A DNA stretch of 64,000 bases. Origin: Sphingobacterium bovistauri. Lineage in GTDB: Bacteria > Bacteroidota > Bacteroidia > Sphingobacteriales > Sphingobacteriaceae. The notes beneath the pieces are model-generated. The model saw only the letters and a program-made list of their open reading frames with translations, was not told the DNA's origin and did no database searches. Each line of letters begins with the position of its first letter. Position 1 is the stretch's first letter. The stretch lies in NCBI RefSeq assembly GCF_020295405.1, contig NZ_JADEYP010000014.1, positions 35,955 through 99,954 of the forward strand. The letters are read 5' to 3'. The translations under genes were made by a program, and so were the position numbers. Shown one piece after another: positions 57,337-64,000 of this stretch.

Positions 57337-57439
57337 AAAAAATATAATTTTTTCAAAAATACAAATTCTTTTCTAATGCCTTCTTGGGTATTAGTCAGTG
57401 CAAAAAGTTTAATTCTATGTGTTTTATTTATATGTTTCT

Positions 57440-57447
57440 TATCTTTG
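57440..57447 (+). promoter_or_regulatory. -7 element of oxyR
   Basis: TATCTTTG, 19 bp before the oxyR ATG at 57467; the start of transcription lies after 57450, which excludes the upstream in-frame start at 57419. Confidence 0.5.
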
Positions 57448-57466
57448 TATAAGAATAATTTATAGA

Positions 57467-58408
57467 ATGACTTTAGTTCAATTGGAATACATTGTTGCTG
57501 TAGATACATATCGAAGTTTTGTAGCGGCAGCAGAAAAGTGTTTTGTTACACAACCAACACTAAGTATGCAAATCCAAAAGTTGGAAGAATCTCTTGGTGT
57601 TAAAATTTTCGATCGTAGTAGACAGCCGGTTGTACCTACAGAAGTGGGGATAAAAATAATCGAGCAAGCACGTGTGGTATTGATGGAAAGCAAAAAAATC
57701 AACGAAATCTTGCAAGAAAAAAAAGGGGAGATCGAAGGGGAACTGCGTGTGGGAGTGATACCTACCGTTGCGCCATATCTTTTGCCAGACGTGATTACTG
57801 CTTTTTTGAAAAAGTATCCAAAAGTGAAACTGCAAATTTGGGAATATACTACGGAGCGTATTGTGCAGGAGTTGAAGCAAGGGATTTTAGATTGTGGTAT
57901 ACTTTCCACACCATTGACAGATAATAATATTGTAGAGAAGCCAATTTTTTACGAAACTTTTGTGGCCTACGTTTCCGAAAAAAGCGATTTATTTCAAAAG
58001 AAGATTTTGAGTACTGAAGATATTGCTGATGAGAAGTTATGGTTGTTGAACGAAGGTCACTGTATGCGAGGTCAGGTGCTTAATATTTGTAATTACAAAC
58101 ACAATTATGGTCTTGAAGGGACTTTTGAGTATAATACCGGTTCTGTAGAGACTTTGAAACGCATGGTGGATATTAATTCAGGAGTGACTATTTTGCCTGA
58201 GTTGAGCATTGTTAATTATAATGAAGACGAGTTAAGTCATGTTCGTTATTTTAAATCTCCAGAACCAGTTCGTGAAATTTCTGTGGTGACAACACAAAAT
58301 TTTGTAAAGAAACAAGCTGTTAGTACACTCATTAATGAAATTTTAGAAATCGTTCCTGAGCGTTTTAAGTCTAAGAAAAAGAAAGAAGTAATGGGTTTTG
58401 ATGTATAA
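57467..58408 (+). CDS. oxyR: OxyR, LysR-family peroxide sensor
   Basis: 313 residues: LysR helix-turn-helix (about 1-60, AAEKCFVTQPTLSMQIQKLEE) and regulatory domain. The redox Cys pair in EGHCMRGQVLNIC falls at residues 199 and 208, the same numbers as E. coli OxyR. Hydrogen peroxide would form the disulfide and activate defence genes. The ATG at 57467 is chosen by the promoter and by the conserved opening MTLVQLEYIVAV. ClC follows at 8 bp. Confidence 0.94.
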   Translation: MTLVQLEYIVAVDTYRSFVAAAEKCFVTQPTLSMQIQKLEESLGVKIFDRSRQPVVPTEVGIKIIEQARVVLMESKKINEILQEKKGEIEGELRVGVIPTVAPYLLPDVITAFLKKYPKVKLQIWEYTTERIVQELKQGILDCGILSTPLTDNNIVEKPIFYETFVAYVSEKSDLFQKKILSTEDIADEKLWLLNEGHCMRGQVLNICNYKHNYGLEGTFEYNTGSVETLKRMVDINSGVTILPELSIVNYNEDELSHVRYFKSPEPVREISVVTTQNFVKKQAVSTLINEILEIVPERFKSKKKKEVMGFDV

Positions 58409-58416
58409 AATAAATC

Positions 58417-60204
58417 ATGAGTAGGTTTACGGCGACATTGGAGCGATTAAACAAATGGAGAATGCAACGGGTTTCGAATCGAAACTTTATTATCATTCTT
58501 GCTTTTGTTGTGGGAATAGTAGGTGGTGTGGCAGCAGCATTACTCAAAGGAATGACTCACTCCATAGCCTCTTTTTTGCAAGATGATATTGAGTGGCAAT
58601 ACAAATACTCTTTGTATCTCGTTTTTCCGTTGATAGGAATATTACTTTCGGTTTTATACTTACGCAAAGTACTACGTGGAAAAAAATTTGAGCATGGCAT
58701 TACACCCATAATTTATGCGATTTCTCGCAAATCAAGTAAGATAGAATCACATAATATTTATTCACAAATCATCACTTCAGCCCTAACAGTAGGTTTTGGT
58801 GGGTCTTCGGGTTTAGAGGCGCCTATAGCACACAGTGGAGCAGCGATTGGTTCTAATATCGGACGGTTTTTTGGGTTGAGTTATAAGGAAGTAACGATGC
58901 TGTTAGCTTGCGGAGCTTCTGCAGGTATATCAGGAGCTTTCAATAGTCCACTGGCAGGAATGATTTTTTCAATAGAGATTTTATTGACTGAATTTTCTAT
59001 TCCAGTATTGATACCATTGTTGATTTCTTCCGCTTTGGCTGCGGTCATTTCAAAGATCTTATATAATGAGCCACTTTTTTATACCAGCGTGACGGATTGG
59101 GAAGTTAATGCACTTCTTTTTTATTTGCTGCTAGCAGTTATTGTTGGGCTCTATACCATATATTTTTCTAAACTTTCTCAAGAAGTCAAAAAATGGATGA
59201 TCAAAATCCATAGTCCCTATATTCGAGTGTGGGTTAGTGGGCTATCGTTAGGTCTATTGATATTTATTTTTCCTGCACTATATGGTGAGGGGTATTTGAC
59301 TATTCAACAGATATTAGACGGACAGTTTAATTCAGTCGTCCAGAACAGCCTCTTTTCGGATTATCGAGATATAGGCTGGGTAGTTTTAGCTTATACTGTA
59401 TTAACCTTATTTGCAAAATCTTTGGCTGCATTGATAACTGTAAATAGTGGTGGTAACGGAGGGGTGTTTGGCCCTAGTTTGGTAATGGGAGGGTTATTAG
59501 GGTTTGCCTTTGCGTATGGAGTAAATTTGACTGGTCTCGCGACATTGAATGTTCCTAATTTTGTGATGGCTGGTATGGCGGGGGCATTAAGTGGTATTAT
59601 GCATGCACCACTCACAGGAATATTTTTGATAGCCGAAGTAACAGGTAGCTATACTTTGATGGTTCCATTAATGATTGTGGCTTCTATATCGTATCTGATT
59701 AATCGTAATGGTATGAAACACTCCATCTACACTAAAGTGTTGGCAGACTCTGGAGATTTGATTTCTTATGAAGACAAGGATAGGACAGTCTTGAGCATGA
59801 TGAAGTTACGGTATATTATCGAGACTAATTTTGTAATCTTACGACCTAATGAAAAACCTAGTGATCGTAAATCGGATATAATTCACTCGAAACGAAATAT
59901 TTTTCCCATCGTTGAATCGGACGGAAAATTCTTAGGTATAATATATAGTGAAAGATTGTTTTCTATTCTACTCGGTGAAGAGGAAGGGGTGAATCGAAAT
60001 TTTGGAACTTTAGCACAAAAACCAAATGATTTCGTTCGTCTTGATGAAGATATGGATGTGGTAATGAAGAAAATGAATCGTGAGGATGTTTGGATATTAC
60101 CAGTAATAGATAAAACAGGCAAATACTTAGGTTTTATTTCAAAATCAGCCGTATTTAATAAGTATAGGGCGTTGTTAATGCGACAAGGCAATTACTTAGA
60201 TTAA
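58417..60204 (+). CDS. ClC-type chloride channel/antiporter with CBS domains
   Basis: 595 residues. ClC core (about 20-435) with selectivity motifs GGSSGLEAPIA (carrying the gating Glu) and GGNGGVFGPSLV, then two C-terminal CBS domains (about 445-590). It exchanges or conducts chloride, sometimes fluoride. It follows oxyR at 8 bp, so it is probably co-transcribed. Confidence 0.92.
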   Translation: MSRFTATLERLNKWRMQRVSNRNFIIILAFVVGIVGGVAAALLKGMTHSIASFLQDDIEWQYKYSLYLVFPLIGILLSVLYLRKVLRGKKFEHGITPIIYAISRKSSKIESHNIYSQIITSALTVGFGGSSGLEAPIAHSGAAIGSNIGRFFGLSYKEVTMLLACGASAGISGAFNSPLAGMIFSIEILLTEFSIPVLIPLLISSALAAVISKILYNEPLFYTSVTDWEVNALLFYLLLAVIVGLYTIYFSKLSQEVKKWMIKIHSPYIRVWVSGLSLGLLIFIFPALYGEGYLTIQQILDGQFNSVVQNSLFSDYRDIGWVVLAYTVLTLFAKSLAALITVNSGGNGGVFGPSLVMGGLLGFAFAYGVNLTGLATLNVPNFVMAGMAGALSGIMHAPLTGIFLIAEVTGSYTLMVPLMIVASISYLINRNGMKHSIYTKVLADSGDLISYEDKDRTVLSMMKLRYIIETNFVILRPNEKPSDRKSDIIHSKRNIFPIVESDGKFLGIIYSERLFSILLGEEEGVNRNFGTLAQKPNDFVRLDEDMDVVMKKMNREDVWILPVIDKTGKYLGFISKSAVFNKYRALLMRQGNYLD

Positions 60205-60206
60205 TG

Positions 60207-60239
60207 AATAATGGCTCTTATCCTCTAAGAGCCATTATT
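60207..60239. terminator. Bidirectional terminator
   Basis: Perfect 14-bp stem AATAATGGCTCTTA / TAAGAGCCATTATT with a 5-nt loop. The ribE stop codon (60218) lies inside it. Confidence 0.85.
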
Positions 60240-60808
60240 TTTGAAACATATTTTCCTACGATATCAAACTCTAAGTTAACAGTGTTACCAATATTTACGT
60301 TTTTTAGATTGGTGTGTTCGATGGTGTAGGGGATAATTGCTACCGAGAATTGATCAATTTGCGAATTGAATACTGTCAAACTAATTCCATTGACTGTGAT
60401 AGAACCTTTTTCAACTGTAATATTGTGTAAAGAAGCATCGTATTGGAATGTAAATAACCAACTTCCATCTTGATCTATACGCTCAACACAAACAGCGGTT
60501 TGATCCACATGTCCCTGTACTATGTGTCCGTCAAATCGACCATTTGCTTGTGTACATCGCTCTAAATTTACAATATCACCTACTTTTAGATGACCAAGGT
60601 TAGTTTTCTTTAGCGTCTCATCAATTGCAGTAACAATGTGTTCATTATCCTGAATTTGAACAACTGTAAGACAAACGCCATTATGAGAAACAGATTGATC
60701 AATTTTCAGCTCATTTGATAGTGTTGATTCTATTTCAAAATGTATGTTGGACTGATCGTGTTTGATATTTTTTATTTTTCCTAATGTCTCTATAATTCCA
60801 GTAAACAT
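60218..60808 (-). CDS. ribE: Riboflavin synthase alpha chain
   Basis: 196 residues, two lumazine-binding repeats: MFTGIIETLG at the start of the first and FDGHIVQGHVDQTA leading the second. It dismutates two lumazines to riboflavin. No FMN riboswitch is apparent in the AT-rich upstream region. Single gene, with coding end overlapping the terminator. Confidence 0.93.
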   Translation of the reverse strand: MFTGIIETLGKIKNIKHDQSNIHFEIESTLSNELKIDQSVSHNGVCLTVVQIQDNEHIVTAIDETLKKTNLGHLKVGDIVNLERCTQANGRFDGHIVQGHVDQTAVCVERIDQDGSWLFTFQYDASLHNITVEKGSITVNGISLTVFNSQIDQFSVAIIPYTIEHTNLKNVNIGNTVNLEFDIVGKYVSKIMALRG

Positions 60809-60834
60809 GATTTTTCTTTTTTACAAAAATAAAC

Positions 60835-61022
60835 AAAATATTTTTATTGTTTTTTTTGTGTTTTTTTAATTTTTGTTGTTCTTTTTGTGTCATTTATTTT
60901 GTTTTTCGTGTTTTTAAGTGTTGTTTTTTTATTTATTGATCTGTTTTTTTATCAAAAGAATCATTTTTTTAATTATTTGCATTAAAAAATGTATTATAAT
61001 TATGTTTTTTAATATTATTTGC
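60835..61022 (+). other. Strongly T-rich intergenic stretch
   Basis: Between ribE and the sRNA-like unit the plus strand is mostly T, with repeated TTTTTGTG-like strings near 60845-60930. No gene is seen. It may be a promoter-poor spacer or decayed DNA. Confidence 0.6.
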
Positions 61023-61098
61023 TATTTTTGTGTATCCTTATTCTAGGTTTATAATTGGTTATCGAAGGTTTTCATTCTCCCCGTTTGAAAACCTTTTT
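61023..61098 (+). ncRNA. Small RNA-like unit, copy 1 (promoter box + 55-nt hairpin element)
   Basis: TATTTTTG (61023-61030) is followed after 14 bp by a 55-bp element (61044-61098). The element carries a perfect 10-bp stem AAGGTTTTCA / TGAAAACCTT with the C-rich loop TTCTCCCCGTT and a T-run. An identical copy lies at 63396-63450. The -33 TTG is weak here. The sequence has no open frame of note. Confidence 0.6.
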
Positions 61099-61299
61099 GT
61101 TTTTCGATTATTTCTGTGGAAGAATGTAGAATATTTTTTTATTTATGTTTTTGTAGTTACACTTTGTGGCTTATTATGGTGCCAATGAATGGATGGTTTG
61201 GTATAATATTATTTATGGTATAGTGTTGTACACTCAATTCATAATTAGTATTATTATATATTATAAGCTTTTAAAAGCTACCATTGTAAAATCATTATT

Positions 61300-63144
61300 A
61301 TGAATTTAGGAAAACTCTTTTTACTTTTTTTCTCAATGTCTAGCATGTGTTATCTTAATTATGCACAAGAATGGTCACCTGTAGGAGATCGGATAAAAAC
61401 ACCATGGGCAGAAAAAGTAAACCCAAAACTACCGCACCCTGAATATCCAAGACCGCAGTTGGTACGTGATAATAATTGGAAAAATCTGAATGGACTTTGG
61501 TCTTATAAAATAACAGCTAAAGAAGTGAGCGATCTACCTAAGGTATGGGATGGTAAGATCTTGGTTCCATTTTCTGTAGAATCATCATTGTCTGGAGTTG
61601 GTAAGCGATTGACAAAAGATGAAGTATTATGGTATCATAATGATATTATTGTTCCTAATTCTATGCGGAAAGGAAGGGTATTGTTGCATTTTGGTGCGGT
61701 AGATTGGCGTAGTGAAATCTTTGTGAATGGTAAATTGGTAGAGACTCATGAGGGAGGTTTCAATGCGTTCAATGTTGATATTACGGCTCATTTGGTGAAA
61801 GGTACGAAGCAAGAGATAGCAGTAAAGGTTTGGGACCCTACAGATCAGGGGCCTCAGCCTAGAGGAAAGCAGGTAGATAACCCGCATGGTATATGGTATA
61901 CGCCAGTTTCAGGAATATGGCAGACAGTATGGATTGAGTCTGTTCCTGAGACATATATCCTTAATACGAAACATACACCAGACGTAGACAATAAGCGATT
62001 GATATTTAAGGCTGATATTGCAGAAGCTAAACTTGATGATCATTTAGTAATTGAAGCATTGGATGGGAAAGAGATTGTAGCTACGCAGAAAGCAAAGGCA
62101 GGGGAGGATGTGTATTTATCTCTCCTGAATGTAGAACTATGGAGTCCATCAAATCCTAAATTGTATGATTTGAAAATAAGGCTTATTCGCAACGGAAAAG
62201 TGATAGATCAAGCCAGATCTTATTTTGCAATGCGAAAAATCAGCAAGAAAGCCGATAATCAAGGTGTCATGCGTATGTATTTGAATGATGAGTTTGTGTT
62301 TCATTACGGGCCGTTAGATCAAGGATGGTGGCCTGATGGTTTGCATACAGCTCCATCTGACGAAGCATTGAAGTTTGATGTGATTAAGACGAAGGAGATG
62401 GGGTTTAATATGATTCGTAAGCATATTAAAGTTGAGCCTGCACGCTGGTACAGGCATTGCGATAGCATAGGTGTATTGGTGTGGCAGGATATGCCGAGTG
62501 GTGATTTGGGAGGTAATGTGTGGGATATGCATCCAGGTAAAATAAGTGGAGGTTTATTAGATAAGATTAGGTCTATAGAATCAGAAGCTATTTATCGTAA
62601 AGAATGGAAGATAATAATGGATCAATTGCATAATTTTCCGAGTATTGTCGTGTGGGTACCTTTCAATGAAGCGTGGGGGCAGTTCAAAAGTAAAGAAATC
62701 GTAGATTGGACAAGTAAATATGATTCATCTAGATTGATTAATGGCGCTAGTGGTGGTAATTATCAAGCGCCAGGTGATATCTTTGATATCCACAATTATC
62801 CTGTACCTGTGATGCCTGATCCATCAATATATGGTAAGGATTATGTCTTAGTACTGGGTGAATTTGGAGGATTAGGTCTACCAATTGAAAGTCACACTTG
62901 GCAACAAAAGGATAATTGGGGATATCAATCTTTCAAAAATAAAGAGGAATTGAGAGAGAAATATGAAAGCTTTACTAAAACATTGGTAAGTCTAATAGAC
63001 TTAGGGCTTTCGGGTGCAGTATACACGCAGACCACAGATGTTGAAATAGAAACAAATGGATTAATGACGTACGATCGTAAAGTTATTAAAATACCGAAAG
63101 ATGAACTATTTAAAATGCATCAAAAGCTTTATAGGGCTAAATAG
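61300..63144 (+). CDS. Secreted GH2-family glycoside hydrolase
   Basis: 614 residues, signal peptide (1-22). Sugar-binding domain (about 45-200), Ig-like domain (about 210-310) and TIM barrel (about 315-610). Acid/base Glu in WVPFNEAWG (about 455) and nucleophile Glu in VLGEFGG (about 519). Beta-galactosidase/glucuronidase-type; specificity unknown. It is flanked by the two 55-bp units and ends before a terminator. Confidence 0.88.
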   Translation: MNLGKLFLLFFSMSSMCYLNYAQEWSPVGDRIKTPWAEKVNPKLPHPEYPRPQLVRDNNWKNLNGLWSYKITAKEVSDLPKVWDGKILVPFSVESSLSGVGKRLTKDEVLWYHNDIIVPNSMRKGRVLLHFGAVDWRSEIFVNGKLVETHEGGFNAFNVDITAHLVKGTKQEIAVKVWDPTDQGPQPRGKQVDNPHGIWYTPVSGIWQTVWIESVPETYILNTKHTPDVDNKRLIFKADIAEAKLDDHLVIEALDGKEIVATQKAKAGEDVYLSLLNVELWSPSNPKLYDLKIRLIRNGKVIDQARSYFAMRKISKKADNQGVMRMYLNDEFVFHYGPLDQGWWPDGLHTAPSDEALKFDVIKTKEMGFNMIRKHIKVEPARWYRHCDSIGVLVWQDMPSGDLGGNVWDMHPGKISGGLLDKIRSIESEAIYRKEWKIIMDQLHNFPSIVVWVPFNEAWGQFKSKEIVDWTSKYDSSRLINGASGGNYQAPGDIFDIHNYPVPVMPDPSIYGKDYVLVLGEFGGLGLPIESHTWQQKDNWGYQSFKNKEELREKYESFTKTLVSLIDLGLSGAVYTQTTDVEIETNGLMTYDRKVIKIPKDELFKMHQKLYRAK

Positions 63145-63211
63145 TTAATTGGTAATTATTTCATAGGCTCTAAAAAACTTTTACTTAGTTTGGATTTTCT
63201 AATTGAAATTG

Positions 63212-63244
63212 ACGTCAAGGTTTTGGATGACCTTGACGTTTTTG
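63212..63244 (+). terminator. Terminator after GH2
   Basis: 9-bp stem ACGTCAAGG / CCTTGACGT, 10-nt loop, T5. Confidence 0.75.
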
Positions 63245-63351
63245 TTTATACAATTCGGATTAAAATAGGGTAGAATATTTATTGAATTATATGCGTTGAG
63301 GTGCATTCTGAGATGAGTTTTAGACTTTTATTAAAAAAAATAAAAAAACAC

Positions 63352-63453
63352 TTGCATATGTGTAAAAAGTACACTATCTTTGTGGTATCATAATTTAGGT
63401 TTATAATTGGTTATCGAAGGTTTTCATTCTCCCCGTTTGAAAACCTTTTTTTT
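63352..63453 (+). ncRNA. Small RNA-like unit, copy 2, with full promoter
   Basis: TTG 63352-63354, 20 bp, TATCTTTG 63375-63382, then 13 bp and the identical 55-bp element at 63396-63450. The transcript would run from about 63388 to the T-run near 63453, about 65 nt. The distance from -7 box to element equals copy 1. Confidence 0.68.
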
Positions 63454-63528
63454 ATTAATTTTATTTAATTGATAATCAGAATATTAATAAACCATTAGTT
63501 AATTGTTTTGTCTTTTTTTTATAAGTGT

Positions 63529-63642
63529 TTGGAACTTAATAAAATATTTTATTACCTTTGTTAAGGTTTAGGTTGATTTACCTCGAAAGAGGTTTTTTTA
63601 AAGCCTAAGGATTCGCTCGAATTTCTTAGGCTTTCTTTTTTT
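63529..63642 (+). ncRNA. Two-hairpin small RNA-like unit
   Basis: TTG 63529-63531, 21 bp, TACCTTTG 63553-63560, then hairpin ACCTC-GAAA-GAGGT (63580-63593) with T7, and a second stem AAAGCCTAAG / CTTAGGCTTT (63600-63634) that also pairs ATTCG/CGAAT inside, ending in T8. It opens AGGTTTA like the 55-bp element. Confidence 0.6.
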
Positions 63643-63711
63643 TATGAAATTATAATTTTTTAAGCCTCAATCTTTGTTATTCATTCCTCTCCAAATATTA
63701 TTTTCGTTAAA

Positions 63712-63903
63712 TTATTTGCATGAAATTTTAATCGGATTCGCTTGATTATTTCTTAAACATAGGTTGTGTAAGGGGGCTTTTGTTAACTGGAGTTTTTTTC
63801 TAAAAACTTGATTTAATAAAAATCTATATTCACTTCTATCAATAAACTCTAAATTTTCTTGAAGTAAGTTTTTTCGGATCAAGCTGAATCCTTGGGGGGA
63901 TAA
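63712..63903 (-). pseudogene. Possible gene fragment next to the IS
   Basis: A 63-codon open frame on the minus strand, closed upstream by TGA at 63904-63906, with no ATG near its start. It reads like protein (SLIRKNLLQENLEFIDRSEY) but matches nothing I know. It may be a gene cut by the adjacent IS, or chance. Region 63643-63711 holds nothing. Confidence 0.25.
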
Positions 63904-63909
63904 TCATTT

Positions 63910-63999
63910 TTAAGCATACAATTTCATCACTCTGTATAGGAAAAAGGTAGTATCTCTTACACCTCGAAACATACTCCTGAATGCCTTAAGTTTTGCATT
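63910..63999 (-). mobile_element. C-terminal end of ISAon1-like (ISL3-group) transposase, partial
   Basis: The last 29 codons of a frame entering from the right edge end FRGVRDTTFFLYRVMKLYA. KxKAFRxxFRGV followed by FFLxR is typical of the C-terminus of ISAon1-type transposases. The IS end and inverted repeat could not be placed. Confidence 0.65.
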
Positions 64000-64000
64000 G

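Noticed and set aside
57478..57909. Two long minus-strand frames over oxyR
   Set aside because: Shadows of oxyR, whose conserved Cys199/Cys208 and HTH prove the plus-strand reading.
60809..60900. FMN riboswitch before ribE
   Set aside because: The upstream region is low-complexity AT-rich sequence without the conserved FMN aptamer stems.
61044..63450. CRISPR-like repeat
   Set aside because: Only two copies 2.3 kb apart with a gene between, each with its own promoter box; no spacers and no cas genes.
63871..63900. Imperfect palindrome GGATCAAGCTGAATCC as IS inverted repeat
   Set aside because: Two mismatches, no matching copy at another IS end in the window, and it lies inside an open frame.

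Overview
The window is a stretch of a low-GC (mid-thirties percent by eye) Bacteroidota chromosome, most like Sphingobacteriaceae (Sphingobacterium/Pedobacter type). The evidence is two SusC/SusD loci, DUF1735 proteins, an S46 peptidase, and promoters of the Bacteroidota type (TTG, 19-21 bp, TAnnTTTG) in front of several transcripts. No ribosomal RNA, prophage or CRISPR array is present. The right edge cuts into an insertion sequence and the left edge into phosphoenolpyruvate carboxylase.

Layout. 1-13.3 kb is housekeeping: PEP carboxylase (partial), a lipoprotein, asparagine synthetase B next to tRNA-Asn(GTT), a PfkB kinase, a cytochrome b5-like protein with an ECF sigma factor, MurB, TetR, a YpdA-like reductase with an FUSC membrane protein, YceI and a metallo-hydrolase. 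13.4-29.7 kb is a complete-looking sialic-acid locus: a divergent GntR/FCD regulator, a promoter overlapped by two identical operator-like 14-mers, SusC/SusD, N-acetylneuraminate lyase, mutarotase (NanM), MFS permease, a two-domain sialate O-acetylesterase, an AGE-type epimerase, a GH20 hexosaminidase, a five-Asp-box sialidase and a TonB C-terminal-domain protein. 29.8-35.6 kb holds arginine decarboxylase divergent from arginyl-tRNA synthetase, a Gfo/Idh/MocA oxidoreductase and a BaiN/YhiN-like flavoprotein.

35.6-42.3 kb is the most unusual part: a signalling cluster that mixes a lone receiver, a GNAT-like acyltransferase, a ThiF/E1-like adenylyltransferase, a 7TMR-DISM histidine kinase, a receiver-histidine kinase hybrid and, tail to tail, another receiver related to the hybrid's. 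Next come a 45-residue secreted peptide and a 4-helix-bundle membrane sensor without output domain. 43.1-44.9 kb has DUF4256, a UbiE-like methyltransferase and a small lipoprotein. 45.2-54.0 kb is an N-glycan-type polysaccharide utilisation locus: STN-containing SusC, SusD, a catalytically dead GH18, a DUF1735-LamG protein and an active-looking GH18. Two LacI-family-like operators 73 bp apart lie upstream. 54-60.8 kb has DUF423, a rhodanese-thioredoxin fusion, an S46 (DPP11-like) peptidase, OxyR-ClC and riboflavin synthase. 61-64 kb carries a GH2 enzyme flanked by two identical 55-bp promoter-hairpin units that look like duplicated small RNA genes, a third related-looking two-hairpin unit, and the end of an ISAon1-like transposase.

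Together the sialidase locus and the GH18 locus suggest an organism that forages on host glycoproteins: GH18 would release N-glycans, sialidase and hexosaminidase trim them, and the Nan pathway turns sialic acid into amino sugars. The kinase and deaminase steps after the epimerase are not in this window.
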